Source: an uncultured Flavobacteriales bacterium (GTDB lineage: Bacteria > Bacteroidota > Bacteroidia > Flavobacteriales > Crocinitomicaceae). From it: a stretch of DNA of 64,000 bases. A program made the translations under genes and the position numbers. Below, one piece after another: positions 31,886 to 41,051 of the stretch. How positions within the stretch are numbered: the first letter of the stretch is position 1; every line of letters begins with the position of its first letter. Below the pieces are notes generated by a model that worked only from the letters and a program-made list of their open reading frames with translations, did no database searches and was not told the DNA's origin. The stretch lies in the NCBI GenBank assembly GCA_946482515.1, contig CAMLRS010000010.1, positions 57,922-121,921 of the forward strand. Reading direction: 5' to 3'.

Positions 31886-32968
31886 ATGATTACGAATGAG
31901 CAATTCAAAGCCGTTGGTCAGCGAATCGACGCGATCGCGAGCTATTTGAAAATTCCTGAAAAAGAGCTGGAGCTGAGAGAAAGCGAACTGAAAACGCAGG
32001 ATCCCGGTTTTTGGGACGATCCGAAAAGGGCGGAAGCTGACATGAAAGTGATTCGCTCGCTGAAATACTGGATCGAATCCTATACAACGCTCAAAAGTCA
32101 GCTCGACGACCTGGAAGTGCTCATCGATTTCGTGAAAGAAGAAGCGGCTACCGAAGAAGAAGTGGACGAAGCTTACGAAAAACTCGTTCAGCAGATCGAT
32201 GAAGTGGAGCTCAAAAACATGCTTTCCGGTGAAGAAGATGCCCTGAGCGCTGTTTTGCAGATCACGGCCGGTGCCGGTGGTACGGAAGCGTGCGACTGGG
32301 CGGGAATGCTCATGCGGATGTACATCATGTGGGCCGAGAAAAACGGCTACAAAGTAAAAGAGCTCAACTACCAGGAGGGCGATGTGGCCGGAATCAAAAC
32401 CGTGACGCTGGAAATCGAAGGGGAATTTGCATTCGGTTACCTGAAAGGCGAAAACGGCATTCACCGCCTCGTGCGCGTGAGTCCTTATAACTCACAAGGA
32501 AAACGGATGACGTCGTTTGCTTCGGCTTATGTCTATCCTTCCGTTGATGATACCATCGAAATCTATGTCAATCCGGCCGATATCAGCTTTGAAACGTTCC
32601 GTTCGGGCGGTGCCGGTGGACAGAACGTGAACAAGGTAGAAACGGCGGTTCGTTTGCGACATGCGCCTTCCGGGATCATCATTGAAAACTCCGAGTCGCG
32701 CTCCCAGCTGGCCAATAAAGAAAAAGCGATGCAATTGCTCCGCTCACAGCTCTACGAGATCGAATTGCGCAAACGCGCCGAATCACGCGAGCAGATCGAG
32801 GCCGGCAAGAAGAAAATCGAGTGGGGATCGCAGATCAGAAGTTACGTTCTGGACGACCGTCGCGTAAAAGACCATCGAACGGATTACACCGTAAACGACC
32901 CGGATAAAGTGTTGGACGGCGAGATCAACGAATTCCTGAAATCGTACCTGATGACCTATGGTAGTTAA
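31886..32968 (+). CDS. prfB: peptide chain release factor 2
   Basis: A 360-residue class I release factor for UGA and UAA stops. Domain 3 carries the GGQ tripeptide in [22 protein letters not shown], the site of peptidyl-tRNA hydrolysis. The stop-recognition region reads [19 protein letters not shown], with SPY in place of the SPF of E. coli RF2. The frame is continuous from the ATG. At the position where many bacteria have the autoregulatory CTTTGA frameshift, this gene reads TAT TTG AAA in frame, so the programmed +1 shift is absent. The ATG is 4 nt after a promoter box. Confidence 0.96.
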   Translation: MITNEQFKAVGQRIDAIASYLKIPEKELELRESELKTQDPGFWDDPKRAEADMKVIRSLKYWIESYTTLKSQLDDLEVLIDFVKEEAATEEEVDEAYEKLVQQIDEVELKNMLSGEEDALSAVLQITAGAGGTEACDWAGMLMRMYIMWAEKNGYKVKELNYQEGDVAGIKTVTLEIEGEFAFGYLKGENGIHRLVRVSPYNSQGKRMTSFASAYVYPSVDDTIEIYVNPADISFETFRSGGAGGQNVNKVETAVRLRHAPSGIIIENSESRSQLANKEKAMQLLRSQLYEIELRKRAESREQIEAGKKKIEWGSQIRSYVLDDRRVKDHRTDYTVNDPDKVLDGEINEFLKSYLMTYGS

Positions 32969-33031
32969 TGATTAATTATCAATTACGAATTAGCAAGATC
33001 TTTATAATTCATAATTGCACATTGATAATTG
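32967..33031. repeat. AT-rich inverted-repeat spacer between prfB and the ArsC-family gene
   Basis: AATTATCAATTACGAATTAG and TAATTCATAATTGCACATTG then ATAATTGAATG form overlapping inverted repeats. It resembles a decayed GCATTCTGAATT-family element and directly follows the prfB stop codon. Confidence 0.5.
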
Positions 33032-33032
33032 A

Positions 33033-33383
33033 ATGAAGACCCTTATTTACCACAATACCATGTGTTCCAAAAGCCGCGATGGCCTGTGTGAGCTCGAGAC
33101 GCTGAGCAACGATTTCGAAGTCGTGGAATACATGAAAAATCCCTTCACGGAAGAAAGTTTGACTGAGCTGATCAACCTGCTTGGCATCAAGCCGAAAGAA
33201 CTGGTTCGCACCAATGAAGACGTGTACAAACAACGCTTCGCACACCGCAAAATCTACGGCAAGGAATGGATTCGCATCATGGTGAAATACCCCGAGCTGA
33301 TCCAGCGCCCGATCGTGGTGAAAGACGGAAAAGCGGTTATCGGAAGGCCGATTGAGCTGATTCGCGAATTGATCGCCGTATAA
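33033..33383 (+). CDS. ArsC-family arsenate reductase
   Basis: A 116-residue thioredoxin-fold protein of the ArsC/Spx/YffB superfamily. C11 lies in the loop [12 protein letters not shown]. Arginines corresponding to the arsenate-binding residues of E. coli ArsC are in place: R60 (ELVRTNE), R92 (QRPIVV) and R105 (IGRPIEL). This favours a real glutaredoxin-linked arsenate reductase over Spx or YffB, though many such chromosomal genes have untested function. No arsenite efflux or arsR gene is nearby, so arsenic resistance is inference only. It follows prfB after a 64-nt AT-rich spacer. Confidence 0.85.
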   Translation: MKTLIYHNTMCSKSRDGLCELETLSNDFEVVEYMKNPFTEESLTELINLLGIKPKELVRTNEDVYKQRFAHRKIYGKEWIRIMVKYPELIQRPIVVKDGKAVIGRPIELIRELIAV

Positions 33384-33389
33384 GAATAT

Positions 33390-33425
33390 AGATTTCTGCA
33401 TTTTGCATTCAGCATTGTGCAGTAT
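33390..33425. repeat. decayed GCATTTTGCATTCAGCATTG repeat
   Basis: TTTCTGCATTTTGCATTCAG then CATTGTGCAGT, 7 nt after the ArsC-family stop, is a degenerate member of the GCATTCTGAATT family. Confidence 0.5.
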
Positions 33426-33432
33426 TTCATTA

Positions 33433-33440
33433 TACCTTTG
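33433..33440 (+). promoter_or_regulatory. -7 box (TACCTTTG) of arginine decarboxylase
   Basis: Perfect TAnnTTTG match. CA and then a CCTG...CAGG hairpin follow. Predicted leader about 65 nt. Confidence 0.55.
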
Positions 33441-33442
33441 CA

Positions 33443-33464
33443 CCTGTCTGCCGACGAAGGCAGG
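33443..33464. repeat. CCTGTCTGCCGACGAAGGCAGG hairpin repeat
   Basis: A CTGCC/GGCAG stem around GACGAA within a CCTG...CAGG frame. It is placed 2 nt after the promoter box, as at 23135-23155, and related to 53903-53920. Confidence 0.65.
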
Positions 33465-33510
33465 CCAAAAAATTTAGAATAATGATAGCCCGAAGCTGTC
33501 GCCGAACTGG

Positions 33511-34908
33511 ATGAGAACGAAATACATTGACCTTATCGATCAGACTTTCGATTTCCCGCAGGACGAATTCAACCTGCGCGAAGACCGTCTGATCTTTCAC
33601 GGGATCGACCTGATGCGCCTGATTGACGAATACGGTACGCCGTTAAAATTCAATTACCTGCCCCAGATTTCGAATAACATCCAGAGGGCGAAAGGCTGGT
33701 TCCGCGAAGCAATGAACAACCTCGGTTATTCGGGCTCGTATTTCTATTCTTACTGTACGAAAAGCTCCCACTTTTCTTTCGTGCTCGATGAGGTGCTCAA
33801 AAACGACGTACACATCGAGACATCTTCAGCGTTCGATATCGACATCGTGAAGAACCTGCTCGAAACGGGCAAGCTGAAAGAAGGCAGCTTTGTGATTTGC
33901 AACGGGTTCAAGCCACCTCAATACATCCAGAACATCGCCGACATCATCGACGGTGGCCAGCTGAATGTGATCCCGGTAGTAGACAACACCACGGAAATCC
34001 ACGAATTGCTGGCGGCTTCCGAAAGCAACAATATCAAGATCGGCATCCGTATCGCATCGGAGGAAGAGCCGAAATTCGAGTTTTATACCTCGCGTCTGGG
34101 CATTCGTTACCGCGAGATCGTGCCGTTCTACAAAGCTTTTATTCAGGACAACCCGCGCGTAGAGATCAAGATGCTGCATTTCTTCATCAACACCGGTATC
34201 AATGACACAGCGTACTACTGGAACGAATTGACGAAATGTCTCCGGATCTATTCCGATCTGAAGAAAGTCTGCCCGACGCTTGACTCGCTCAACATCGGCG
34301 GAGGCTTCCCGATCAAGAAATCGCTCGCATTCGATTACGACTACGCCTACATGGTGCGCGAGATCCTTATGCAGGTAAAGCGCGTATGCAGCGACAACGA
34401 CATTCCCGAACCCAACATTTTCACCGAATTCGGTTCGTTTACCGTGGGTGAGAGCGGAGGCGCGATCTTCAACGTATTGCACCAGAAACAGCAGAACGAC
34501 CGTGAGAAATGGAACATGATCGACAGTTCCTTCATGACCAACCTGCCGGATACGTGGGCGATCAACCAGCGTTTCATTATGCTGCCGATCAACCGCTGGA
34601 ACGATGATTACGAGCGCGTACTGCTGGGTGGATTGACCTGCGACAGCGATGATTATTACAACTCCGAGCAGCACTCGAATGCGATCTACCTGCCGAAATT
34701 CGACAAGAGCAAACCGCTGTTTATCGGGTTCTTCAATACCGGCGCTTACCAGGAAACCATCGGAGGATTCGGAGGTCTGAAACACTGTCTGATTCCCGAA
34801 CCGAAACATGTGCTTATTCGTCGTGATGAGGAAGGAAAAATCCGAACGGAGCTCTTTTCTGAGGAACAAACAGCAGATGATTACCTCCGGATTCTGGGTT
34901 ATCGGTGA
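33511..34908 (+). CDS. speA: arginine decarboxylase (PLP, alanine-racemase fold)
   Basis: A 465-residue fold-type III PLP enzyme that converts arginine to agmatine for polyamine synthesis. The PLP lysine is K84 in YFYSYCTKSSHFSF. Supporting motifs are IETSSAFDIDIVKNLL, FEFYTSRLGIRYREI, LNIGGGFPIK (phosphate-binding), FTEFGSFTVGESGGAIF and a C-terminal FFNTGAYQETIGGFGGLKHC. It is the shorter form found in Flavobacteria, not the ~630-residue E. coli SpeA. The ATG starts MRTKYIDLID. Own promoter with a 5' hairpin repeat. Confidence 0.88.
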   Translation: MRTKYIDLIDQTFDFPQDEFNLREDRLIFHGIDLMRLIDEYGTPLKFNYLPQISNNIQRAKGWFREAMNNLGYSGSYFYSYCTKSSHFSFVLDEVLKNDVHIETSSAFDIDIVKNLLETGKLKEGSFVICNGFKPPQYIQNIADIIDGGQLNVIPVVDNTTEIHELLAASESNNIKIGIRIASEEEPKFEFYTSRLGIRYREIVPFYKAFIQDNPRVEIKMLHFFINTGINDTAYYWNELTKCLRIYSDLKKVCPTLDSLNIGGGFPIKKSLAFDYDYAYMVREILMQVKRVCSDNDIPEPNIFTEFGSFTVGESGGAIFNVLHQKQQNDREKWNMIDSSFMTNLPDTWAINQRFIMLPINRWNDDYERVLLGGLTCDSDDYYNSEQHSNAIYLPKFDKSKPLFIGFFNTGAYQETIGGFGGLKHCLIPEPKHVLIRRDEEGKIRTELFSEEQTADDYLRILGYR

Positions 34909-34980
34909 AACTAAATCGTTTTACTAAAGAAACGTTGATAAATTTTAGTGCGATGCTGTAACGATGGCTGAAGAAAGCAC

Positions 34981-34988
34981 TATTTTTG
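34981..34988 (+). promoter_or_regulatory. -7 box (TATTTTTG) upstream of a 123-residue protein gene
   Basis: Perfect TAnnTTTG match, 46 nt before the ATG at 35035. No clear -33 box. Confidence 0.45.
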
Positions 34989-35034
34989 CACCGCACTAAT
35001 TTACCGGGCCCAAAACAGTTAAATCGCCGTTGGC

Positions 35035-35406
35035 ATGACACCACACGATAGTACCATATACTTACAAGAGAAAACGGCTTTTGCTGCCTCTGTTCGCCCT
35101 TCATTAACCGACCGTGGGTTTACTACGGTTGCTTTTGATGAATCCCAGATAGAGTATATCGACGGCGTTGTATTGTTCCACGACAATCACAACTTCGATA
35201 AATCCGTTGCTGAGCTGCGCGATGTATTCGAAACCCGCCAGGTAGCGATGCACAAGATCGATCTGAGCGGCACCCTCAATGTGGCCCTTTCGCATCTTTC
35301 CCTTTTCTTCGACCGCACGAAATGCAAAAAAGTGCTGTTCCTGGGCTCCGAGAGCCTGAAAGATCATCCGAAGATGGAAATCTTTAATGAGAAGTGGACC
35401 CTCTGA
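35035..35406 (+). CDS. uncharacterised 123-residue protein
   Basis: A soluble protein without a signal peptide or known motif. Predicted alpha/beta pattern: IEYIDGVVLFHDNHNFDKSV, VALSHLSLFFDRTKCKKVLF and LGSESLKDHPKMEIF. It has its own promoter-like box. It ends 41 nt before the tandem 14-nt repeat array and is convergent with a zinc-ribbon gene. I do not recognise the family. Confidence 0.65.
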   Translation: MTPHDSTIYLQEKTAFAASVRPSLTDRGFTTVAFDESQIEYIDGVVLFHDNHNFDKSVAELRDVFETRQVAMHKIDLSGTLNVALSHLSLFFDRTKCKKVLFLGSESLKDHPKMEIFNEKWTL

Positions 35407-35446
35407 TTAATTCATAATGCAGAATTCAAAATTCAGAATTGGTTTG

Positions 35447-35564
35447 AATTATGCATTCTGAATTATGCATTCTGAATTATGCATTCTGAATTATGCATTC
35501 TGAATTATGCATTCTGAATTATGCATTCTGAATTATGCATTCTGAATTATGCATTCTGAATTAT
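35447..35564. repeat. tandem array: eight perfect copies of AATTATGCATTCTG
   Basis: Eight uninterrupted identical 14-nt units (35447-35558) plus a 6-nt partial unit, preceded by degenerate related sequence from 35408. Each unit contains the palindrome ATGCAT. The last partial unit overlaps the stop codon of the convergent zinc-ribbon gene. There are no unique spacers, so it is not a CRISPR array. Dispersed single members lie at 14407-14452, 25184-25217 and 33390-33425. Confidence 0.97.
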
Positions 35565-35932
35565 TTAACGTAGTCCTGTTTCTGTACTAACATATACTGG
35601 TCATTCTCCGTGCGCAGGTAGCCCTGGTCGTAGCAGAAAAAATAGGTGCTTCCCTTTTGTGTTGTGTAAGTGTTTGTGAAGTAGTGAAAGTTGAAACCTT
35701 CTTCCGCCAGCGTAATGGCATCTACGGTGCGTTTCCCGGTTGGATTCAATGCTAACAAAATCCGGCGGTTCTTCCGTAAGATATTGTTAATCCGGCGCAT
35801 GTAATTCGTGCTGTCTTCGTTAAGCCGGTTGTTGTAGGTGTTCCGGCAATAATCCGAACAAAACTTCTGATCCTTTCTGCCGGAGATTTTCTGATGGCAT
35901 TCCAGGCATTCCCTTACGTTCATTCCATTCAT
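35561..35932 (-). CDS. small zinc-ribbon protein of unknown function
   Basis: A 123-residue protein whose N-terminus has C9-x2-C12 and C25-x3-C29 (ECLECHQK, KFCSDYCRNTYNN), a treble-clef/zinc-ribbon arrangement. A basic helical segment (YMRRINNILRKNRRILLAL) follows, suggesting nucleic-acid binding or a coiled segment. Then comes a C-terminal beta-rich part (YTTQKGSTYFFCYDQGY). ATG at 35932; an ATG three codons later is also possible. The stop falls in the tandem repeat array. Function unknown. Confidence 0.75.
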   Translation of the reverse strand: MNGMNVRECLECHQKISGRKDQKFCSDYCRNTYNNRLNEDSTNYMRRINNILRKNRRILLALNPTGKRTVDAITLAEEGFNFHYFTNTYTTQKGSTYFFCYDQGYLRTENDQYMLVQKQDYVK

Positions 35933-36069
35933 TTTCAGTGTCTAGTGTGAAACAATGTTAACATAAATTAACAGCACCTGCAAGCCGGCCGGGTCATTCT
36001 TTTTCATTTTTGCAACGTTCCCCGTGGATAACATGCACCACACGAATCGGTTTTCACCGGTTCTATGTG

Positions 36070-36077
36070 TATCTTCG
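36070..36077 (+). promoter_or_regulatory. -7-like box (TATCTTCG) of the moxR-bat operon
   Basis: One mismatch from TAnnTTTG, 36 nt before the moxR ATG. It favours the ATG at 36114 over an earlier in-frame ATG at 36024. Confidence 0.4.
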
Positions 36078-36113
36078 GAAACGTTACACAACAAAAACAC
36101 TAATTCAGACGCA

Positions 36114-37130
<1,017 letters not shown>

Positions 37131-37142
37131 TCAGTTTCCTTT

Positions 37143-38012
37143 ATGGACCACCAGGCTTTGCTGAAACGGGTTCGGACCATCGAACTGAAAACGCGCGGAT
37201 TGACCCAGCAGGTCTTTTCGGGCGAATACCAGTCTGCGTTCAAAGGCCGGGGAATGTCGTTCAGCGAAGTGCGCAATTACCATTTTGGCGACGACGTGCG
37301 CTCCATCGACTGGAACGTAACGGCGCGTTTTCGCGAGCCTTATGTGAAGGTTTTCGAAGAAGAACGCGAGCTGACCGTGATGCTGGTGATCGATGTTTCC
37401 GGTTCGATGTATTTCGGGCAAACGGAACATTCCAAATTCGCAACAGCTGTGGAAGCTGCGGCGACCATTGCTTTTTCAGCAGCTAAAAAGAACGATAAAG
37501 TAGGCGCAGTTTTCGTGACCGATAAAGTGGAGAAACACATTCCGGCGCAAAAAGGCATCAAGCATGTCTACGCCATCTTGAAATCGCTTATTTACTTTGA
37601 GCCGAAAAATGGGGCGACCGATCTCGAAGCCGGTTTGAAATTCGCCGTCAACATCAGTAAGCAGCGCAGCGTTTGTTTCCTGATCAGCGATTTCATCGAT
37701 GCACCGGCTATCCGCGACGGGCTTGTAACCGCTGCGGGCAAACACGACCTGATCGCTTTGCAGATCGAAGACGAAGGTGAGCACCAGCTTCCGAATGTGG
37801 GGTTTGTGCAGTGGAAAAATGCTGAAACCGGTCGTACGACATGGGTCGATACTTCTTCGGCCAAAGTGCGCGAGGAATACAACGCCCGACAGGAACAGCG
37901 AAAAGCGGCGAACGAAAAGCTATTCCGCTCGCTGGGCATCGACAATTGTGTTTTGAAAAGCAATGAGCCGGTCTTTATGCCGCTCATGAATTTATTCCGC
38001 CAGCGCCGATGA
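37143..38012 (+). CDS. DUF58 domain-containing (VWA-like) protein
   Basis: A 289-residue protein. The DUF58 core GRGMSFSEVRNYHFGDDVRSIDWNVTARFREPYVKVFEEERE is typical. A VWA-like fold follows with a MIDAS motif in VIDVSGSMYFG and SVCFLISDFID. It lies 12 nt after moxR and overlaps the next gene by 4 nt. DUF58-MoxR pairs are conserved, with a proposed role in assembly or metal insertion of protein complexes. No membrane segment is seen, so it is probably cytosolic or membrane-associated through partners. Confidence 0.92.
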   Translation: MDHQALLKRVRTIELKTRGLTQQVFSGEYQSAFKGRGMSFSEVRNYHFGDDVRSIDWNVTARFREPYVKVFEEERELTVMLVIDVSGSMYFGQTEHSKFATAVEAAATIAFSAAKKNDKVGAVFVTDKVEKHIPAQKGIKHVYAILKSLIYFEPKNGATDLEAGLKFAVNISKQRSVCFLISDFIDAPAIRDGLVTAAGKHDLIALQIEDEGEHQLPNVGFVQWKNAETGRTTWVDTSSAKVREEYNARQEQRKAANEKLFRSLGIDNCVLKSNEPVFMPLMNLFRQRR

Positions 38013-38917
38013 GGTTTGTAGCAGTCATAGCGTTTTTGGTACTTTCTACCACTGTTTTTGGTCAGCGGGCTTCGGTGAAATGGGACCGTTCGACGATACA
38101 GATCGGTGAGCAGGCCGTTTTGCGCATCCGCATCAAAAATGCACCGAAAAAAGTGCAGCACAGTCCGTTGGAAGGCGAAATTTCCTGTGGTATGCGTTCC
38201 GATTCTTCTACGCTGACGGTTAACGGGACACTGGAAGCCGTTCGTCCGTTTGCCGATACAACTTACCTCAAGAACAACCAGCAGATCTGGGAAGGTATTT
38301 ACACTGTGACGGCCTGGGATACGGGCGTATACGTGATGCCGGTGCTGTCTGTGGGACTACCGGATACGACCCTGAACATCCAGGCGCCAGATTTGAACGT
38401 GGTGTTTTCCAAACAAGCCCTCGACGATGAGCTGCAGGAAATGACAGCCGAAGTTCCCGATGAACCATCGTGGTTCGAAAGCTACTGGTGGCTCGTGTTC
38501 ATTCCGCTTGCCGTGGTGATCGTTTTATTGATCCGAAAAAAGAACCAGGTCAGGATCGTCAAGCAGCTTTCCCTGAAACAGCGTACGCAGATCGCCATCG
38601 ACGCACTGAAAAAACAGGCTTATTGGAAACAGGGGAAGATCAATGAGCATTACATCGAATTTTCTTTCCTGCTGCGATCGTTCCTTTCTGCACGGTACGA
38701 ATTGAACCTTACCGAGCGCACGACCTACGAAACCATGCTGCTGCTTGGAAAAAAAGGCATTCCGGACGATACGCTCCGCAAAATACGTTCCCTGCTGCAG
38801 GAATCCGATATGGTGAAATTTGCCAAAGGCATTCCCGGTGAAACGGAAACCGAGCTCAGTTTGCTGCGCTTCGAAGAACTGGTTGTTGAACTCAGTCCGC
38901 TGGATATCGTCGAATGA
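38009..38917 (+). CDS. BatD/DUF4381-like membrane protein of the Bat operon
   Basis: A 302-residue protein with a signal peptide (VIAFLVLSTTVFG-Q) and an N-terminal beta-sandwich (SVKWDRSTIQIGEQAVLRI), similar in layout to the start of BatD. One membrane span lies at about 154-172 (YWWLVFIPLAVVIVLLI), with a cytoplasmic helical tail (KQLSLKQRTQIAIDAL, FLLRSFLSARYELNLTERTTYE). This is like a small BatD, with oxygen-independent assembly not demonstrated. It overlaps DUF58 and batA by 4 nt each, implying coupled translation. The operon thus has two BatD-like proteins. Confidence 0.78.
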   Translation: MRFVAVIAFLVLSTTVFGQRASVKWDRSTIQIGEQAVLRIRIKNAPKKVQHSPLEGEISCGMRSDSSTLTVNGTLEAVRPFADTTYLKNNQQIWEGIYTVTAWDTGVYVMPVLSVGLPDTTLNIQAPDLNVVFSKQALDDELQEMTAEVPDEPSWFESYWWLVFIPLAVVIVLLIRKKNQVRIVKQLSLKQRTQIAIDALKKQAYWKQGKINEHYIEFSFLLRSFLSARYELNLTERTTYETMLLLGKKGIPDDTLRKIRSLLQESDMVKFAKGIPGETETELSLLRFEELVVELSPLDIVE

Positions 38918-39942
38918 GCCGTTACTGGAACATAGCCGTTTGGGAATATGAATTCTACGCACCGCTCTGGTTGTGGTCGCTGGTGCTTGTTCCGGTGGTT
39001 TTCCTGCTGTATTTCTATCTGCACCGCAAATCTTCCGGGCATTTGCGCTTTTCGCGTGCCGAAAGCGAACAACAGGAATTGGGAACATCGTGGGTGCGCT
39101 ATTTCCGCTGGGGAATTACCACTTCGCTGGCACTTTCCATGAGCTGTATGCTGATCGCGCTGGCCCGGCCGTTCCATCCGGCATTCGATCCGCCCCGCAT
39201 CGATTACAAAAACGGGATCGATATCATTCTGGCCATCGATGTTTCGGGTTCCATGCTGGCGCAGGATTTCCAGCCCAACCGGCTCGAAGTGGCCAAAACG
39301 GTTGCACAGGATTTCGTCGACAGCCGCAAAGGAGACCGGGTAGGATTAGTGGTATACGAAGGCGAAGCTTATACAGCTTGTCCGGCCACACTCGATTATG
39401 CGATGCTGAAAAAACAGATTGCTGATCTGCAACCGGGAAATCTTGAACCCGGAACAGCCATTGGAAACGGATTGGGTGTTGCCGTAACGCGTTTGCGCAG
39501 CGACAGCCTGAAATCAAAAGTCATTATTCTGCTTACCGACGGCAGTAACAACGCCGGTACGATCGAGCCGCTGGAAGCCGCACAACTGGCGAAAAATAAA
39601 AAATGCCGTGTGTATACCATTGGTGTGGGCTCGGATGGGATGGCGCCAACGCCGGTCCTGACGCCCATGGGTATTTCCTACGAAAACCTGCCCGTCGACA
39701 TCGATGAAGGAACTTTGCGCGATATAGCAGAAGAAACAGGTGGCAAATACTTTCGCGCCACCGATGAAAAGAGCCTCGAAACGATCTACAAAGACATCGA
39801 TAAGCTGGAAAAACGGAAGATGGAAGACATGCATTTCGGCGCTGAGCCTCCGGTAACGATCGTTCCATTCCTGTTGTGGTCGCTGATCTTCCTGCTCAGC
39901 GCATGGTTGTTGAAATCCATTAAATTCAAACTGGATGACTGA
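38914..39942 (+). CDS. batA: BatA, VWA domain membrane protein
   Basis: A 342-residue protein with two N-terminal membrane spans (about 16-35, 68-90), a VWA domain with intact MIDAS (IILAIDVSGSMLAQDF, then the conserved Thr in CPATLDY and VIILLTDGSNNAG), and a C-terminal span (about 310-330). Bat proteins are known in Bacteroides and Leptospira, where deletion has been linked to reduced aerotolerance or stress survival, with some conflicting results. It overlaps batB by 8 nt. Confidence 0.92.
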   Translation: MSRYWNIAVWEYEFYAPLWLWSLVLVPVVFLLYFYLHRKSSGHLRFSRAESEQQELGTSWVRYFRWGITTSLALSMSCMLIALARPFHPAFDPPRIDYKNGIDIILAIDVSGSMLAQDFQPNRLEVAKTVAQDFVDSRKGDRVGLVVYEGEAYTACPATLDYAMLKKQIADLQPGNLEPGTAIGNGLGVAVTRLRSDSLKSKVIILLTDGSNNAGTIEPLEAAQLAKNKKCRVYTIGVGSDGMAPTPVLTPMGISYENLPVDIDEGTLRDIAEETGGKYFRATDEKSLETIYKDIDKLEKRKMEDMHFGAEPPVTIVPFLLWSLIFLLSAWLLKSIKFKLDD

Positions 39943-41050
39943 GCCGTACAACAGCCGTTTCCGCAAGCTTATGCAGCTGACACTCGTCGCTGAAGCTAGC
40001 TTCTGGGGAGCTGTGATTTTGCTGTACACGTTCGTGAAGCCGCGCTCGATGGATTTCCTGCATCCGGGCATGTTCTGGTTCTTTTTGCTCATTCCGGTGC
40101 TGTTTGTCGTTTTCGTGCTGCGCTGGCAGTGGAAAAGCAAGCTCTACGATACCTATCGCGGCATGGGAAAAACCCGCATGATCCGCGTGCGGTTCCAGCC
40201 GATCCGTTACTTTTTACAGTACTTCCTGCTGCGCTGCGTCGTCTTCTTCATCGTTACAGCCATGGCCCAGCCGGTAATGGGCTCGCGCAAGGTGAAAGGA
40301 TCGCGCCGTGTGCTCGACCTGGTGATCTGCCTCGATATTTCCGCTTCGATGAACACCATGGACATCGCGCCGAATACGAGTCGACTGGACGTAGCCAAGC
40401 GCGGCATTATTCAACTGCTCAACAACCTGAAAGGCGAACGGATTTCCGTGGTCATTTTCGCCAACGAAGCGTATACACAGCTGCCGCTGACCATGGATTA
40501 CGGCGCGGCGAAAATGTTCATCCAGGAAATCGAGACAGCTATGATCTCCGACCAGGGAACGAATGTCGGTGCTGCACTGGAAGTGGCCCAGGAACAATTC
40601 CGCGACAGCGAATCGGGACACGCGATTGTGGTAATAACGGATGGCGAAGACCACGAACAGCAATGGCGTGACCAGGTGGCGAAAATCCGTGAATCGAAAG
40701 TAGAATTGAGCTATTACGGTATTGGCACTACGAAAGGCGGACTGATTCCGAATGATCCCGACGATCTTTCGGCTGGCTACAAGCGCGAAAACGGTGTGGC
40801 TGTCGTTTCACGGCTCGATCAGGACGGCTTGCGCAAAATGGCCGCGGCGACCAATAGCAATGTGGAGTTTTCCAATGCTGCTTTCCCCGATATGACCGGC
40901 CTGATTGCCGAATTGTCGTCCGTACAGAATAAAACCGTCAAGGAAATGGAATTCCAGATACGGCATAATTATTTCCAGGTGCCGCTTTTTGTGGCATTTT
41001 GTTGCTTTTTGGCGTATCTTTTTGTTCCCTTACTCGTAAATCGCGAATGA
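39935..41050 (+). CDS. batB: BatB, VWA domain membrane protein
   Basis: A 371-residue paralogue of BatA with N-terminal membrane spans (about 20-35, 45-65, 90-110). Its MIDAS motif is LVICLDISASMNTMDIAPN, with Ser-Ala-Ser in place of the usual Ser-Gly-Ser. The metal-site Thr region is LPLTMDYGAAKMF, then VVITDGEDHEQQW. A C-terminal membrane span is VPLFVAFCCFLAYLFVPLLV. Presumably partners BatA in a membrane complex driven by MoxR. Confidence 0.92.
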   Translation: MTEPYNSRFRKLMQLTLVAEASFWGAVILLYTFVKPRSMDFLHPGMFWFFLLIPVLFVVFVLRWQWKSKLYDTYRGMGKTRMIRVRFQPIRYFLQYFLLRCVVFFIVTAMAQPVMGSRKVKGSRRVLDLVICLDISASMNTMDIAPNTSRLDVAKRGIIQLLNNLKGERISVVIFANEAYTQLPLTMDYGAAKMFIQEIETAMISDQGTNVGAALEVAQEQFRDSESGHAIVVITDGEDHEQQWRDQVAKIRESKVELSYYGIGTTKGGLIPNDPDDLSAGYKRENGVAVVSRLDQDGLRKMAAATNSNVEFSNAAFPDMTGLIAELSSVQNKTVKEMEFQIRHNYFQVPLFVAFCCFLAYLFVPLLVNRE

Positions 41051-41051
41051 T

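Noticed and set aside
35447..35564. CRISPR-like array
   Set aside because: The 14-nt units are directly adjacent with no spacers, and no cas genes are in the window.
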